Part shown: piece after piece, positions 21,473 through 30,593 of the stretch
Numbering within the stretch: position 1 is the first letter of the stretch
Layout of the letters: each line of letters starts with the position of its first letter
Assembly (NCBI GenBank): GCA_036266155.1
Contig: DATANR010000127.1
Coordinates: 1-36,951, forward strand
Source of the DNA: SIAJ01 sp036266155
GTDB taxonomy: Bacteria > Planctomycetota > Planctomycetia > Gemmatales > Gemmataceae
Length of the DNA: 36,951 nt
Direction: 5' to 3'
The notes under the pieces: generated by a model
The model's input: only the letters and a program-made list of their open reading frames with translations
Database searches by the model: none
Told to the model about the DNA's origin: nothing
Position numbers and translations under genes: made by a program

Positions 21473-24391
21473 TTACTTCCGCCCCGGCTTCTTGTCGTAA
21501 ATATCCGCACCCGTTTGGCGGTCATCCAGCAAATGCTCGGCGAAGAAGTCCCACATCCGCTGCGTGAAGTACGGCTGCTCGTCCATGAAGGCGTGCGACT
21601 TGCCGGGCAGGATGAGCATGTCGAAACGCTTGTTCGCCTTGATGAGCGCATCCACCAAGCGGATCGTGTTAGCCGGATGGACGTTGTTGTCCATGTCGCC
21701 ATGCACGAGCAGGAGATGGCCCTTCAGATTCGCCGCGAGTTCGGCGTTCGTCGGCACCTTGATCTCGTACTTCGCCTTCGGCGTCTCGTCCTCCTTGGCC
21801 TCTTCCTTTTTGGCTTCGACCTTGTTGTCCTCGGTCTTCTTCACGTCGTCTTTCTTGGCGTCGACTTTTTTGTCCTCGGTCTTCTTCGCTTCTTCCTTTT
21901 TGGTTTCGACCTTCTTGTCCTCGGTCTTCTTTGTGTCGTCCTTCTTCGCCTCGACCTTCTTGTCCTCGGTCTTTTTCACGTCATCCTTCTTGGCTTCGAC
22001 TTTCTTGTCGTCCGCTTTTTTCTCGTCCTTCTTGTCGTCGGGCTCGCTTACGTCCTCATCCTCGTCGCCAGGCTTGGCGGGCGGGATGTTCTCTTTCTTG
22101 GCGGTGTCCTTTGCTTCGGGCGGGATTTCCTTCAGACCGTGATAACGCTCCGACCAGTTGTCGTTGTAAATGTTGTTGTCGTGATTGCCGGCCGAGGCGA
22201 CGGCGGCCTTGAAGAAGTCGTTGTAAGGCTTCTGCAACAGGGCCGCGGCCGAGAGGAATGCGCCGCCCGAGTGGCCATAGATGCCGACGCGATCGAGATC
22301 GATGAACGGATGCGTGGCCGCGAGTTGCTCGATGGCGGCCTTCTTGTCTGCCAAAGCGTAGTCGCGCAAGTTGTAATAGCCGTAACTGTGATAAGCCTTC
22401 GACCGCTCCGGCGTGCCGCCGCGATGGCCGACCTGGATCACGATGAAACCGAGCTGGGCCATTTGCTGATTGTTGCCGTACGCGGAGAAGCGGTGCGTGA
22501 CCCCCTCTTGCTGCGGGCCGGGATAAACGTGCGCGATGATCGGATACTTCTTCTTCGGATCGAAGTCGAACGGCTTCCACATGTTGCCGAAGAGCGTGGT
22601 GACGCCGTCGGCGGCCTTGACGCAGAACGTCTCCGGCAGCTTCCAGCCCGTCTTCTGGAGGGCGGTCAAATCCGTGCGCTCCAGTTCCATGACTCGGCCG
22701 CCCTTTTCGTCAAGCACATACGACATCGGCGCGCTGTCGACGCGTGAGCAGGTGGTCACGATGTAGCGCTTCGACGGCGACATGTACGACGAGTGATTTG
22801 CCCCGCGGCAGTGCTCGTCGTGCGAGTTGAAGCACGTGTCGCTCGGATCGAGCAACGTAAGATCGGTGCCGTCGAAGCGAATGCGGTAAAGGTGGTTGTA
22901 ATAGATGTTCTCGCCCTCCTCGCGGCCGTTGGCCGTGAAGTAGAGGATGCGATTCTTGGCATCGACGTCAACGATCCGGCTTGCGCGCCAGGCGCCGCTC
23001 GTAATTGGGTTCTTCAGCTTACCGTCGCGGCCGTAAAGGTAGTAGTGGCCCCAGCCGCTGCGTTCGCTCCACCAGATCATCTCATCCGACTCGTCGACGT
23101 ACTTCGCGGGCTGAAGGTCGAGGAACGCGGCGTCGAAGCCGTCGCCAATCATGCACTTGGCTTCGCCCGTCTTGGTGTTGAGCGCACAGAATTCGAGGTG
23201 GCGCTGCGGCCGATCGCGACGAATGAAACGCAGCTCGTCGCCGGTCTTGCCCCAGTGGATGTCCGGGTACGATTCGTAGGCCCATTTCAGCGGGACCTTC
23301 GTAATCTTCTTGGCAGCCGCGTCGCAGTAAAACAACTCGCTACGGAAGACCGCCTCTTCGCCGGGCATCGGGTACGGATACTTCACGAGGTTGGGCCGCG
23401 GGTTGGCGAGGGCGTCGACGAGGTAAAGTTCCTTGATGCCCCGGCGATCGGTCCGTGTGACGTAGAAGTCCTTCGAGTCCGGCGACCAGGTGACGTTCGG
23501 CCGCACCTTGCGATCCGCCGGTGGAATCTTGCCTTCGGTGCGCGTCTGCCCACCGAACCGGCCGCCGAAGGAGCTGAAACTGTAGTCTTCCTCGCCATCG
23601 GTCGTGAGCTGCGTGGCCTCCGCCTCTTTGCCTTCGTCGGCGAGATAGAGATTGTGCTTCTGGGCAAACACATAGCGCTTGCGATCGGGCGAATAGGCCT
23701 TGTAGTCGAGCGTGCCGAAGCGCCGGCCGCCGCCTTTGCCTTCGACCTTGGTCTCTTCCTTCTTGGTCTCTTCCTTTTTTATGTCGTCCTTTTTGACTTC
23801 CTCGTCCTTTTTCACGTCCTCTTTCTTCGTGGTCTCCTTGCGCTCGCCCTCTTTTTCGATCCGTTCGCGTTCTTCACGCATCCGCTCCAGTTGCTCGCGG
23901 GTCCGCTCGTCCATATTCCCCTTCGGCAACGGAAACGGGGCCGGCGCGGCCTTGCCGAGCTTGTTCAGCTTGGCGGGACCGAACTCGTATTCGAATTGAA
24001 AGTCCGAGTGAACGAAGCGCAACTTGTTGCCATCTTCGGTGACCGTGACGCGCGATAATTCGAGTGTGTCGGTGTCGATCGGCTTCTGAACCAGCTCGGA
24101 AAGCTGGGCCGCGAGCTTGGCCGTATCGAAGAGGGCTTCTTTCGACTTGCGCGTCGGGTCGATGCGCCAGTACTTCGTGCCGTTCGGCGTGCGGACGCTG
24201 TACCAGAATTGATCCGTCTTGCCGATGAACGTCGGGAAAACGCTGGCCTCCTGCACATGCTGTTGGATGAAGGCTTGATTGAATTTGGCGGCCAGCGGGT
24301 AGTTTGCCCCCGTGACCTTTTCCATCTCAGCGACGGCCGGTGAAACGGCGAGCAGAACGCACACGAGCGCAAGCGCACGAATCGGATGCAT
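21473..24391 (-). CDS. Secreted S9-family (prolyl oligopeptidase/DPP IV-type) serine peptidase with repeat insert
   Basis: 972 residues with a signal peptide (MHPIRALALVCVLLAVSPAVAE). Residues to about 600 form the DPP IV-like beta-propeller, interrupted at about 168-220 by a Lys/Glu-rich stretch. The C-terminal alpha/beta-hydrolase domain has the triad Ser708 (YGHSGGAF), Asp901 (HGDMDNNVHP) and His933 (GKSHAFMDE). The Asp-His spacing of 32 equals that of human DPP IV, but Ser-Asp is 193 instead of 78 because of an insert of about 115 residues, including tandem 15-residue units such as KKVEAKKDDVKKTED (about 793-870). It should cleave short peptides outside the cytoplasm. Located 44 bases after the cysteine synthase gene on the same strand. 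Confidence 0.9.
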   Translation of the reverse strand: MHPIRALALVCVLLAVSPAVAEMEKVTGANYPLAAKFNQAFIQQHVQEASVFPTFIGKTDQFWYSVRTPNGTKYWRIDPTRKSKEALFDTAKLAAQLSELVQKPIDTDTLELSRVTVTEDGNKLRFVHSDFQFEYEFGPAKLNKLGKAAPAPFPLPKGNMDERTREQLERMREERERIEKEGERKETTKKEDVKKDEEVKKDDIKKEETKKEETKVEGKGGGRRFGTLDYKAYSPDRKRYVFAQKHNLYLADEGKEAEATQLTTDGEEDYSFSSFGGRFGGQTRTEGKIPPADRKVRPNVTWSPDSKDFYVTRTDRRGIKELYLVDALANPRPNLVKYPYPMPGEEAVFRSELFYCDAAAKKITKVPLKWAYESYPDIHWGKTGDELRFIRRDRPQRHLEFCALNTKTGEAKCMIGDGFDAAFLDLQPAKYVDESDEMIWWSERSGWGHYYLYGRDGKLKNPITSGAWRASRIVDVDAKNRILYFTANGREEGENIYYNHLYRIRFDGTDLTLLDPSDTCFNSHDEHCRGANHSSYMSPSKRYIVTTCSRVDSAPMSYVLDEKGGRVMELERTDLTALQKTGWKLPETFCVKAADGVTTLFGNMWKPFDFDPKKKYPIIAHVYPGPQQEGVTHRFSAYGNNQQMAQLGFIVIQVGHRGGTPERSKAYHSYGYYNLRDYALADKKAAIEQLAATHPFIDLDRVGIYGHSGGAFLSAAALLQKPYNDFFKAAVASAGNHDNNIYNDNWSERYHGLKEIPPEAKDTAKKENIPPAKPGDEDEDVSEPDDKKDEKKADDKKVEAKKDDVKKTEDKKVEAKKDDTKKTEDKKVETKKEEAKKTEDKKVDAKKDDVKKTEDNKVEAKKEEAKEDETPKAKYEIKVPTNAELAANLKGHLLLVHGDMDNNVHPANTIRLVDALIKANKRFDMLILPGKSHAFMDEQPYFTQRMWDFFAEHLLDDRQTGADIYDKKPGRK
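21790..22020. repeat. 45-bp in-frame tandem repeat inside the S9 peptidase gene
   Basis: The landmark TGTCCTCGGTCTT starts at 21826, 21871, 21916 and 21961, an exact 45-base period, with partial units on both sides. Each unit codes for 15 residues rich in Lys, Asp and Glu. Units differ by a few bases, mostly at synonymous or conservative sites. Being in frame, unit gain or loss would change length without breaking the protein. Confidence 0.92.
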
Positions 24392-24435
24392 GAGATGTCC
24401 CTGTTGCGAAGTCGAAAGCGGTGTGAGGGTTTATC

Positions 24436-25413
24436 TTACAGAATCGCGGGCATTGCCGGAAGTGAAGCCGCCTGCATCCAGGGCCGCGACAAATAGCGGT
24501 CCCACGAGTCGGCGAGCAGGGCGACGACTGGGCCAGCGCAACCGCGAGCAGCGACGCGCAACGCGGCAACCACCGCGGCCCCCGAAGATGCGCCGACGAG
24601 CAACCCCTCCTCCGCGATGAGTCGCCGGGTCATCGCGAAGGCCTCCTCGTCCGCAACGGGCTCGGCTTCATCAATGACGTTCGGATCGCAAGCGACCGGC
24701 CAGCGGCTGCCGCCGATGCCCTCCATCGCATAAGCGGCATCGCGGTCGGGATGGCGAGGATCGACGAAGTGCGCGAGCCGCGAACCGACTGGATCGGCCA
24801 TTACAATGCAGACGCCGGGGCAGTGAGTTTTCAAATAAAGGCCAACGCCGGTGATTGTGCCCCCGGTGCCGACGCCGCACACGAACGCGCCGACATGGCC
24901 GCCGCACTGGGCCAGCACCTCGGGCCCCGTCGTTGTCTCATGGATGCACGGGTTCGCCGGGTTGGCGAATTGATCGGTCAGGAACCAGCCGCGTTCAGCG
25001 GCGAGTCGACGGGCGACGTTCTGAAAGTTCTCCGATGACGACAGCGGAGCGTTCGGCACCATCATGACCTCGGCCCCGACGGCCGTGAGAGCGGTACGCT
25101 TATCCATCGACATCTTCTCGGGCATCACGCACACGAGCCGATAACCGCGAATTGCCGCGATCATGGCAAGGCCGATGCCCGTGTTGCCGGCCGTCGCCTC
25201 GATGAGCGTCATGTCGGGCTTGAGCACGCCACGCTCCTCGGCGTCATTGACGATGGCGAGCGCGATCCGATCCTTGACGCTCCCGCCGGGGTTCAGGAAT
25301 TCGCACTTGCCGTAGATGGGTGTGGCAGGACCAGAGGTGACGCGCTTGAGTTGAACCATCGGCGTGTTGCCGATGCGGTCGAGGATGGATGGGGCGGGGA
25401 TCATACCGGTCAT
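24436..25413 (-). CDS. Cysteine synthase / cystathionine beta-synthase family (PLP-dependent)
   Basis: 325 residues from ATG 25413, which overlaps the previous stop as ATGA; a second ATG three codons later is possible. SILDRIGNTPMVQLKRV, NPGGSVKDRIA with the PLP-binding Lys47, EATAGNTGIGLA (substrate loop, TAGNTG rather than the TSGNTG of CysK), CGVGTGGTITGVG (phosphate-binding) and GLLVGASSGAAVVAAL define the fold type II family. It would make cysteine from O-acetylserine and sulfide, or cystathionine from homocysteine and an activated serine. The TAGNTG form is, as I recall, seen in MccA-like enzymes. There is no C-terminal CBS domain. Its ATGA overlap with a toxin-like gene is unusual. Confidence 0.9.
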   Translation of the reverse strand: MTGMIPAPSILDRIGNTPMVQLKRVTSGPATPIYGKCEFLNPGGSVKDRIALAIVNDAEERGVLKPDMTLIEATAGNTGIGLAMIAAIRGYRLVCVMPEKMSMDKRTALTAVGAEVMMVPNAPLSSSENFQNVARRLAAERGWFLTDQFANPANPCIHETTTGPEVLAQCGGHVGAFVCGVGTGGTITGVGLYLKTHCPGVCIVMADPVGSRLAHFVDPRHPDRDAAYAMEGIGGSRWPVACDPNVIDEAEPVADEEAFAMTRRLIAEEGLLVGASSGAAVVAALRVAARGCAGPVVALLADSWDRYLSRPWMQAASLPAMPAIL

Positions 25414-25979
25414 TCTTGGGGAGCAAGTCGACTGAGAATCAGTTCCCACTGCTCCGCGAGGTTGAGCTGCTTTGCCCAATCGCTGACGTAGTCTCGGTCG
25501 ATCTGCTCGCCACGAATCTTCATGACGCCGAGAATGTCGCGGATGTGCTTCTCCGACCCACCTTCCTTGTAGTATTCGAGTTTCTTGAGGATCACGTCTT
25601 CTGGAGATGCGAACCAAGCCGCAATTCCGGGCTGGGTTTGGAGTCGAACTACCCGATTGAGGCGTGACCGATCGAATGCAGAGTCCGTCGCAACAATGAC
25701 GTCGATCTTAAGACCCGTCTCCGGCTGGAGAACGTTGAATTGAAACCTCCTCCGGACCGCATCGGCGACAAAGTCGCGCGGGCAATAGAACTCGGGCTCG
25801 GGGAACGCTGCGCAGAAGGCGTCAACCTGTGTGGCTTTGAGCGCTACCACAACGTCGATGTCGTTCGTAAATCGAGGTTCACCGTACGCGATCGTCGCCA
25901 TCGATCCGGTGACGAAGTAGGGAATCGCCAACTGCTCGAGTGTCGCCGCCAGATACCGTAGGAGATTGGACTCGTCCAT
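25410..25979 (-). CDS. Nucleotidyltransferase-fold protein, possible MenT-like toxin
   Basis: 189 residues from ATG 25979 (GGAG 8 bases upstream). The N-terminal YFVTGSMATIAYGEPRFTND followed by IDVVV gives the GS...DxD core (Gly25-Ser26, Asp40, Asp42) of the MNT/AbiEii superfamily; a third acidic residue is offered by GLKIDVIVA (Asp93). PEDVILKKLEYYKEGGSEKHIRDI near the C-terminus is the second typical stretch. All catalytic positions are intact. It follows a small helical protein gene with which it overlaps. Such pairs include the mycobacterial MenA/MenT toxin-antitoxin systems, whose toxins add nucleotides to tRNA ends. A housekeeping or antibiotic-modifying role is not excluded. Confidence 0.8.
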   Translation of the reverse strand: MDESNLLRYLAATLEQLAIPYFVTGSMATIAYGEPRFTNDIDVVVALKATQVDAFCAAFPEPEFYCPRDFVADAVRRRFQFNVLQPETGLKIDVIVATDSAFDRSRLNRVVRLQTQPGIAAWFASPEDVILKKLEYYKEGGSEKHIRDILGVMKIRGEQIDRDYVSDWAKQLNLAEQWELILSRLAPQE

Positions 25980-26181
25980 GCGACATTCTCCGGGCCGTCT
26001 CGCGATTGATCTGCGCCGGAGACCAATCCGAATGCTCAACTTTGAGATTTGCTCGGATGATTTTCTGGGCGCAGTCCCACATCCCGAAAGCGATCGCCAG
26101 CCGCTGACCCTCCGTTTTCTTGCGCAGGATCGCCGCCATCATGTCGTCGACCATTTCCCATCGGCGCGGGTCGGTTGCCAT
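25879..26181 (-). CDS. Small helical protein, candidate antitoxin of the Rv0078B-related type
   Basis: 100 residues from ATG 26181 with CGGAG 7-8 bases upstream. The first 70 residues look like one conserved unit: a helical region KKTEGQRLAIAFGMWDCAQK, IIRANLKVEHSDWS and QINRETARRMSHG. This fits the small protein family, labelled Rv0078B-related antitoxin, that I recall being found in front of nucleotidyltransferase genes. The frame then continues 101 bases into the nucleotidyltransferase gene in another frame; those last about 33 residues are compositionally odd and probably not conserved, suggesting a lost stop codon at the original junction. Function as antitoxin is inferred from family and position. 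Confidence 0.65.
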   Translation of the reverse strand: MATDPRRWEMVDDMMAAILRKKTEGQRLAIAFGMWDCAQKIIRANLKVEHSDWSPAQINRETARRMSHGRVQSPTVSGGDTRAVGDSLLRHRIDGDDRVR

Positions 26182-26190
26182 TACGACACT

Positions 26191-26227
26191 CCGGAGAATT
26201 CTTTGCTATTGTATCTGAATTCTCCGG
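26191..26227. promoter_or_regulatory. 11-bp palindrome upstream of the toxin-antitoxin-like pair
   Basis: CCGGAGAATTC (26191-26201) and GAATTCTCCGG (26217-26227) are perfectly complementary, with a 15-base AT-rich spacer. The left arm contains the ribosome-binding sequence of the small protein; the spacer read on the minus strand contains TACAAT, which resembles a -10 box. The right arm is 6 bases from the stop of the DUF1501 gene. It could be an operator, an RNA hairpin hiding the ribosome site, or the end of the upstream transcript (no U-tract). Confidence 0.6.
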
Positions 26228-26232
26228 GTTAT

Positions 26233-27615
<1,383 letters not shown>

Positions 27616-27650
27616 GTGTTAGCTCCAAAAGCTCGTGTATTCAACTCGGG

Positions 27651-27769
27651 GCGAGCGGAGCGGCGTAAGCCGCCCGATAATGAATCACAATCAATTCCAG
27701 CGCGAGGGGAGCAGCGTTATCCGCCCGATTTTTCATACATCATCGGCCGCTTACGCGGCTCCGCTCGCC
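27651..27769. repeat. Cluster of REP-like repeats between the DUF1501 and PSD1 genes
   Basis: A copy of GCGAGCGGAGCGGCGTAAGC plus CGCCCGAT at 27651-27678, a diverged copy at about 27700-27728, and an inverted copy at 27742-27769. The outer copies can form a long hairpin. The first equals the repeat at 21438-21466 in reverse. It separates two genes that belong together functionally. Confidence 0.8.
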
Positions 27770-27773
27770 TGGC

Positions 27774-30593
27774 TCATCGCAAGTTTGCAAACTCCGCTGA
27801 GGCGAACAGCGCCTGCGTGAACGCAGTCCACGCAGAGCGCGTCGATGCCGTCCTGCCATACTTCGCAATGAACTCCAGCGCCGCCTTCGATTCCTTGTCC
27901 GCTGGCGAGCGGCCGAAGAAAGATTCGTAAGCGCGTTTCACCTTCTCGGCGTCGGGATCACTCGATGCGAGCAAGCGGTCGGCGGTGATTTCGGCTTGGC
28001 GAATGACGAACGGATTGTTCATCAGGTACAGCGCCTGGGCCGGGACGGTCGACACGGCTCGTTCCCCGGCGACCGCGTTCGGGTCGGGGAAGTCGAATAG
28101 GGATAGCGATTCGGGCAGTTGTTCGCGAATGATCGGCAGGTACACCGAGCGGTACGCGTTGCGTGGATCGTTGGTCGCGGCCATGATGCCCTCGCCGCCG
28201 AGTCGCGGTCGCCCCGTGGGACCTTCGCCGGTCTTTGCCACTACGGAGCCGACCGGCGCCGTCGTGTTGAGCTGCCCGCTGATCTTCAGCATCGCGTCAC
28301 GCAGACACTCGGCATCGAGCCGGCGCGGCGACATTCGCCAGACCAGTGCATTGTCCGGGTCGGCCTCGAAGGCGGTCTGATCGTATTTCGAATCGAGCCG
28401 GTAAGCGTGGCTCAGCACCAACTGACGAACGAGCTTCTTGACGCTCCAGCCGTCTCTCACGAACGTGACCGCCAGGTGATCGAGCAACTCCGGGTTGGCG
28501 GGTTTCTGGCCAGCGGAGCCAAAATTGTCCGGCGTCGCCACGATGCCACGGCCGAACAGGTGCGACCAGACGCGGTTGGCCATCACGCGCGCCGTCAGCG
28601 GGTTGTCCTTGCTTGCGATCCACTCGGCGAGTTCGAGCCGGCCGCTCGACCGCGACGCAATCTTGAGCGGCGACTTCGTCATCACTTGCAGGGTGCCGCG
28701 CGGCACGCGCTCGTTGGTCGGCTTGTCCGGTTCGCCACGTGAATAGATCGGACTGTCGCCGATTGTTCGTGTGCCGCCGAAGCCACCGAAACCGGGCCCC
28801 TTTGGTGGGCCCTTCGGCACGAACCCGCCGCCGGCACTGGACTTGTCGCGAGCGCCCATCGCCAACAGCTTCGGCGTGCCGTCGGCGTGGTAAGAGTCGA
28901 GCTTGCTCTGGTTGAGCGCGACCTGGGCGGCGTTAAAAATGTTGTTGATCGGCTCCGTCGTGGCCCGCATTTTTTCTTGAAGGTCCTTGATCGTCTTCTC
29001 GATATTCTCTCTTTCCTTGGCCGACAAATTCTCGGTGATCGCCGACGGCACCGAGCCGGCCGGCAGCTCGACGAGCGGGCTCGGCCGTTGGCTTTGGACG
29101 AAGCGCACAGTCCCGTAGCACGTCTCCGTGCTGCGGAAGATGCCGGCGAGCGCGTAGTAATCGTGCTGCGGAATCGGGTCGAATTTGTGGTCATGGCAGC
29201 GGGCACACGCGGCCGTCATGCCGAGGAACGCCTGCGTCGTCACGTCGATCTGCTCGTCGGCCACGTCGAGTTCATACTGCGTGCCGTTGCGCTCGTTGAG
29301 CGCCTTCGGACCAATCGCAAGGAAACCCGTCGCGATCTGCCGTTCGGCCTTCACCTTCTCATCGGGTGTCGGCATCAAGTCGCCCGCAAGCTGTTCTTTG
29401 ACGAACTGGTCGAACGGCTTGTCGGCGTTGAAGGCCGCGATCACGTAGTCGCGATAACGCCAGGCATGCGGGAAGTTGAAGTTCGCGGTCTTGCCAGAAC
29501 TCTCGGCATAGCGAGCGACGTCGAGCCAGTGCCGACCCCACGTTTCGCCGAAGCGCGGCGAATCGAGCAGCTTGTCGACGATGACGGCGAACGCGGCCGG
29601 CGAGGGGTCCTTGGCAAACACTTCGACCTCTTCCGGCGTCGGCGGCAGGCCGATCAGGTCGAAGTAAACGCGGCGGATCAACATCCGCGGATCAGCATCG
29701 GCAACCGGCTTGAGGCTTTTGGCTTCGAGGCCCTTGAGAATGAACTTGTCGACGTCCGAGCGCGGCCAGGCGGCGTTCTGCACCGCTGGCGGCGCGACGG
29801 CCTTCGGCGCCTGGAACGCCCAGAATTGCCGACCTTTTTCGATATCGATCTCTTTCGCCGCGATCTTGGCCTTGCCCTCACGTGGGTCGGGCGCGCCCAT
29901 CGCGATCCATTTTTCGAGGTCGGCAACCACCTCGTCCGAGAGCTTGGACTTCGGCGGCATCTTCAGGTTCTCGTCCGTCTGCCTGATCGCCTTGATGACG
30001 AGACTGCGGCGCACGTCGCCGGGCACGACGGCGGGGCCGGTCTCGCCGCCCTTGCGCATGCCGTCGCGCGTATCGAGCAGCAGGTGGCCCTTCTCCTTCT
30101 TCGCTTCTTCCGAGTGGCATGAGTAGCACTGCGCGACGAGCACCGGGCGAATCTTCTTTTCGAAGAAGGCGATCTGGTCGGTCGTCGGCTTCTCGGTCAC
30201 GACCGGCTTGGAATCGTCCTTCTTGGGCGTATCGGATTTCTTGGGATTGTCGCCCTTGCCGGGGAAATCCTTCTTCGGCTGAATATCGCGGATCTTCTTG
30301 AACTCTTCGAGCGACAGAAAGCCGTCCTTGTTCTCGTCGAGGCGATTGAACAGGAAGTCGGCAGCCTTCGGATTTTCCTTGATCCGCGGCAGGTTGGACA
30401 GGAACTTCTCGAACTCGTCCTTCGAGAGCTTGCCGTCCTTGTTCGTGTCGGCAAGTTTGAAAGCCTCAGCCGGATCGAGCTTGGCCTTCGGTTCCTGGCC
30501 CGCCATCGGATCGGCGTTGCTCAGCATGAGCGCTGCTCCACCGGCGAGGAACGCGAACGCAACGATTCGTCGGGAAAAGTATCGTGGGGTCAT
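27774..30593 (-). CDS. PSD1-type protein: EF-hands, c-type cytochrome motif, DUF1549 and DUF1553
   Basis: 939 residues from ATG 30593, overlapping the previous stop as ATGA. A signal/anchor helix (about 8-26) is followed by two EF-hand calcium loops, DTNKDGKLSKDE (49-60) and DENKDGFLSLEE (86-97), a Lys/Pro linker, and a planctomycete cytochrome C domain with haem motif CYSCH (156-160) and a later MPP (axial ligand candidate in ENLKMPPKSK). DUF1549 follows (DVDKFILKGLEAKSL ... WGRHWLDVARYAESSG), a second CARCH motif, and DUF1553 (LTARVMANRVWSHLFGRG ... AQALYLMNNPFV). Exported, haem-binding, partner of DUF1501. The reaction is not established. Confidence 0.93.
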   Translation of the reverse strand: MTPRYFSRRIVAFAFLAGGAALMLSNADPMAGQEPKAKLDPAEAFKLADTNKDGKLSKDEFEKFLSNLPRIKENPKAADFLFNRLDENKDGFLSLEEFKKIRDIQPKKDFPGKGDNPKKSDTPKKDDSKPVVTEKPTTDQIAFFEKKIRPVLVAQCYSCHSEEAKKEKGHLLLDTRDGMRKGGETGPAVVPGDVRRSLVIKAIRQTDENLKMPPKSKLSDEVVADLEKWIAMGAPDPREGKAKIAAKEIDIEKGRQFWAFQAPKAVAPPAVQNAAWPRSDVDKFILKGLEAKSLKPVADADPRMLIRRVYFDLIGLPPTPEEVEVFAKDPSPAAFAVIVDKLLDSPRFGETWGRHWLDVARYAESSGKTANFNFPHAWRYRDYVIAAFNADKPFDQFVKEQLAGDLMPTPDEKVKAERQIATGFLAIGPKALNERNGTQYELDVADEQIDVTTQAFLGMTAACARCHDHKFDPIPQHDYYALAGIFRSTETCYGTVRFVQSQRPSPLVELPAGSVPSAITENLSAKERENIEKTIKDLQEKMRATTEPINNIFNAAQVALNQSKLDSYHADGTPKLLAMGARDKSSAGGGFVPKGPPKGPGFGGFGGTRTIGDSPIYSRGEPDKPTNERVPRGTLQVMTKSPLKIASRSSGRLELAEWIASKDNPLTARVMANRVWSHLFGRGIVATPDNFGSAGQKPANPELLDHLAVTFVRDGWSVKKLVRQLVLSHAYRLDSKYDQTAFEADPDNALVWRMSPRRLDAECLRDAMLKISGQLNTTAPVGSVVAKTGEGPTGRPRLGGEGIMAATNDPRNAYRSVYLPIIREQLPESLSLFDFPDPNAVAGERAVSTVPAQALYLMNNPFVIRQAEITADRLLASSDPDAEKVKRAYESFFGRSPADKESKAALEFIAKYGRTASTRSAWTAFTQALFASAEFANLR

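Noticed and set aside
21515..24058. Two long plus-strand open frames (21515-22747 and 22793-24058) opposite the S9 peptidase
   Set aside because: Antisense shadows of a strongly supported gene. Their hydrophobic Leu/Val/Phe runs are simply the complement of Lys/Asp/Glu-rich codons.
28887..30122. 411-codon plus-strand frame opposite the PSD1 gene
   Set aside because: Antisense to DUF1549/DUF1553 coding sequence, Arg/Val/Leu-rich, no start context.
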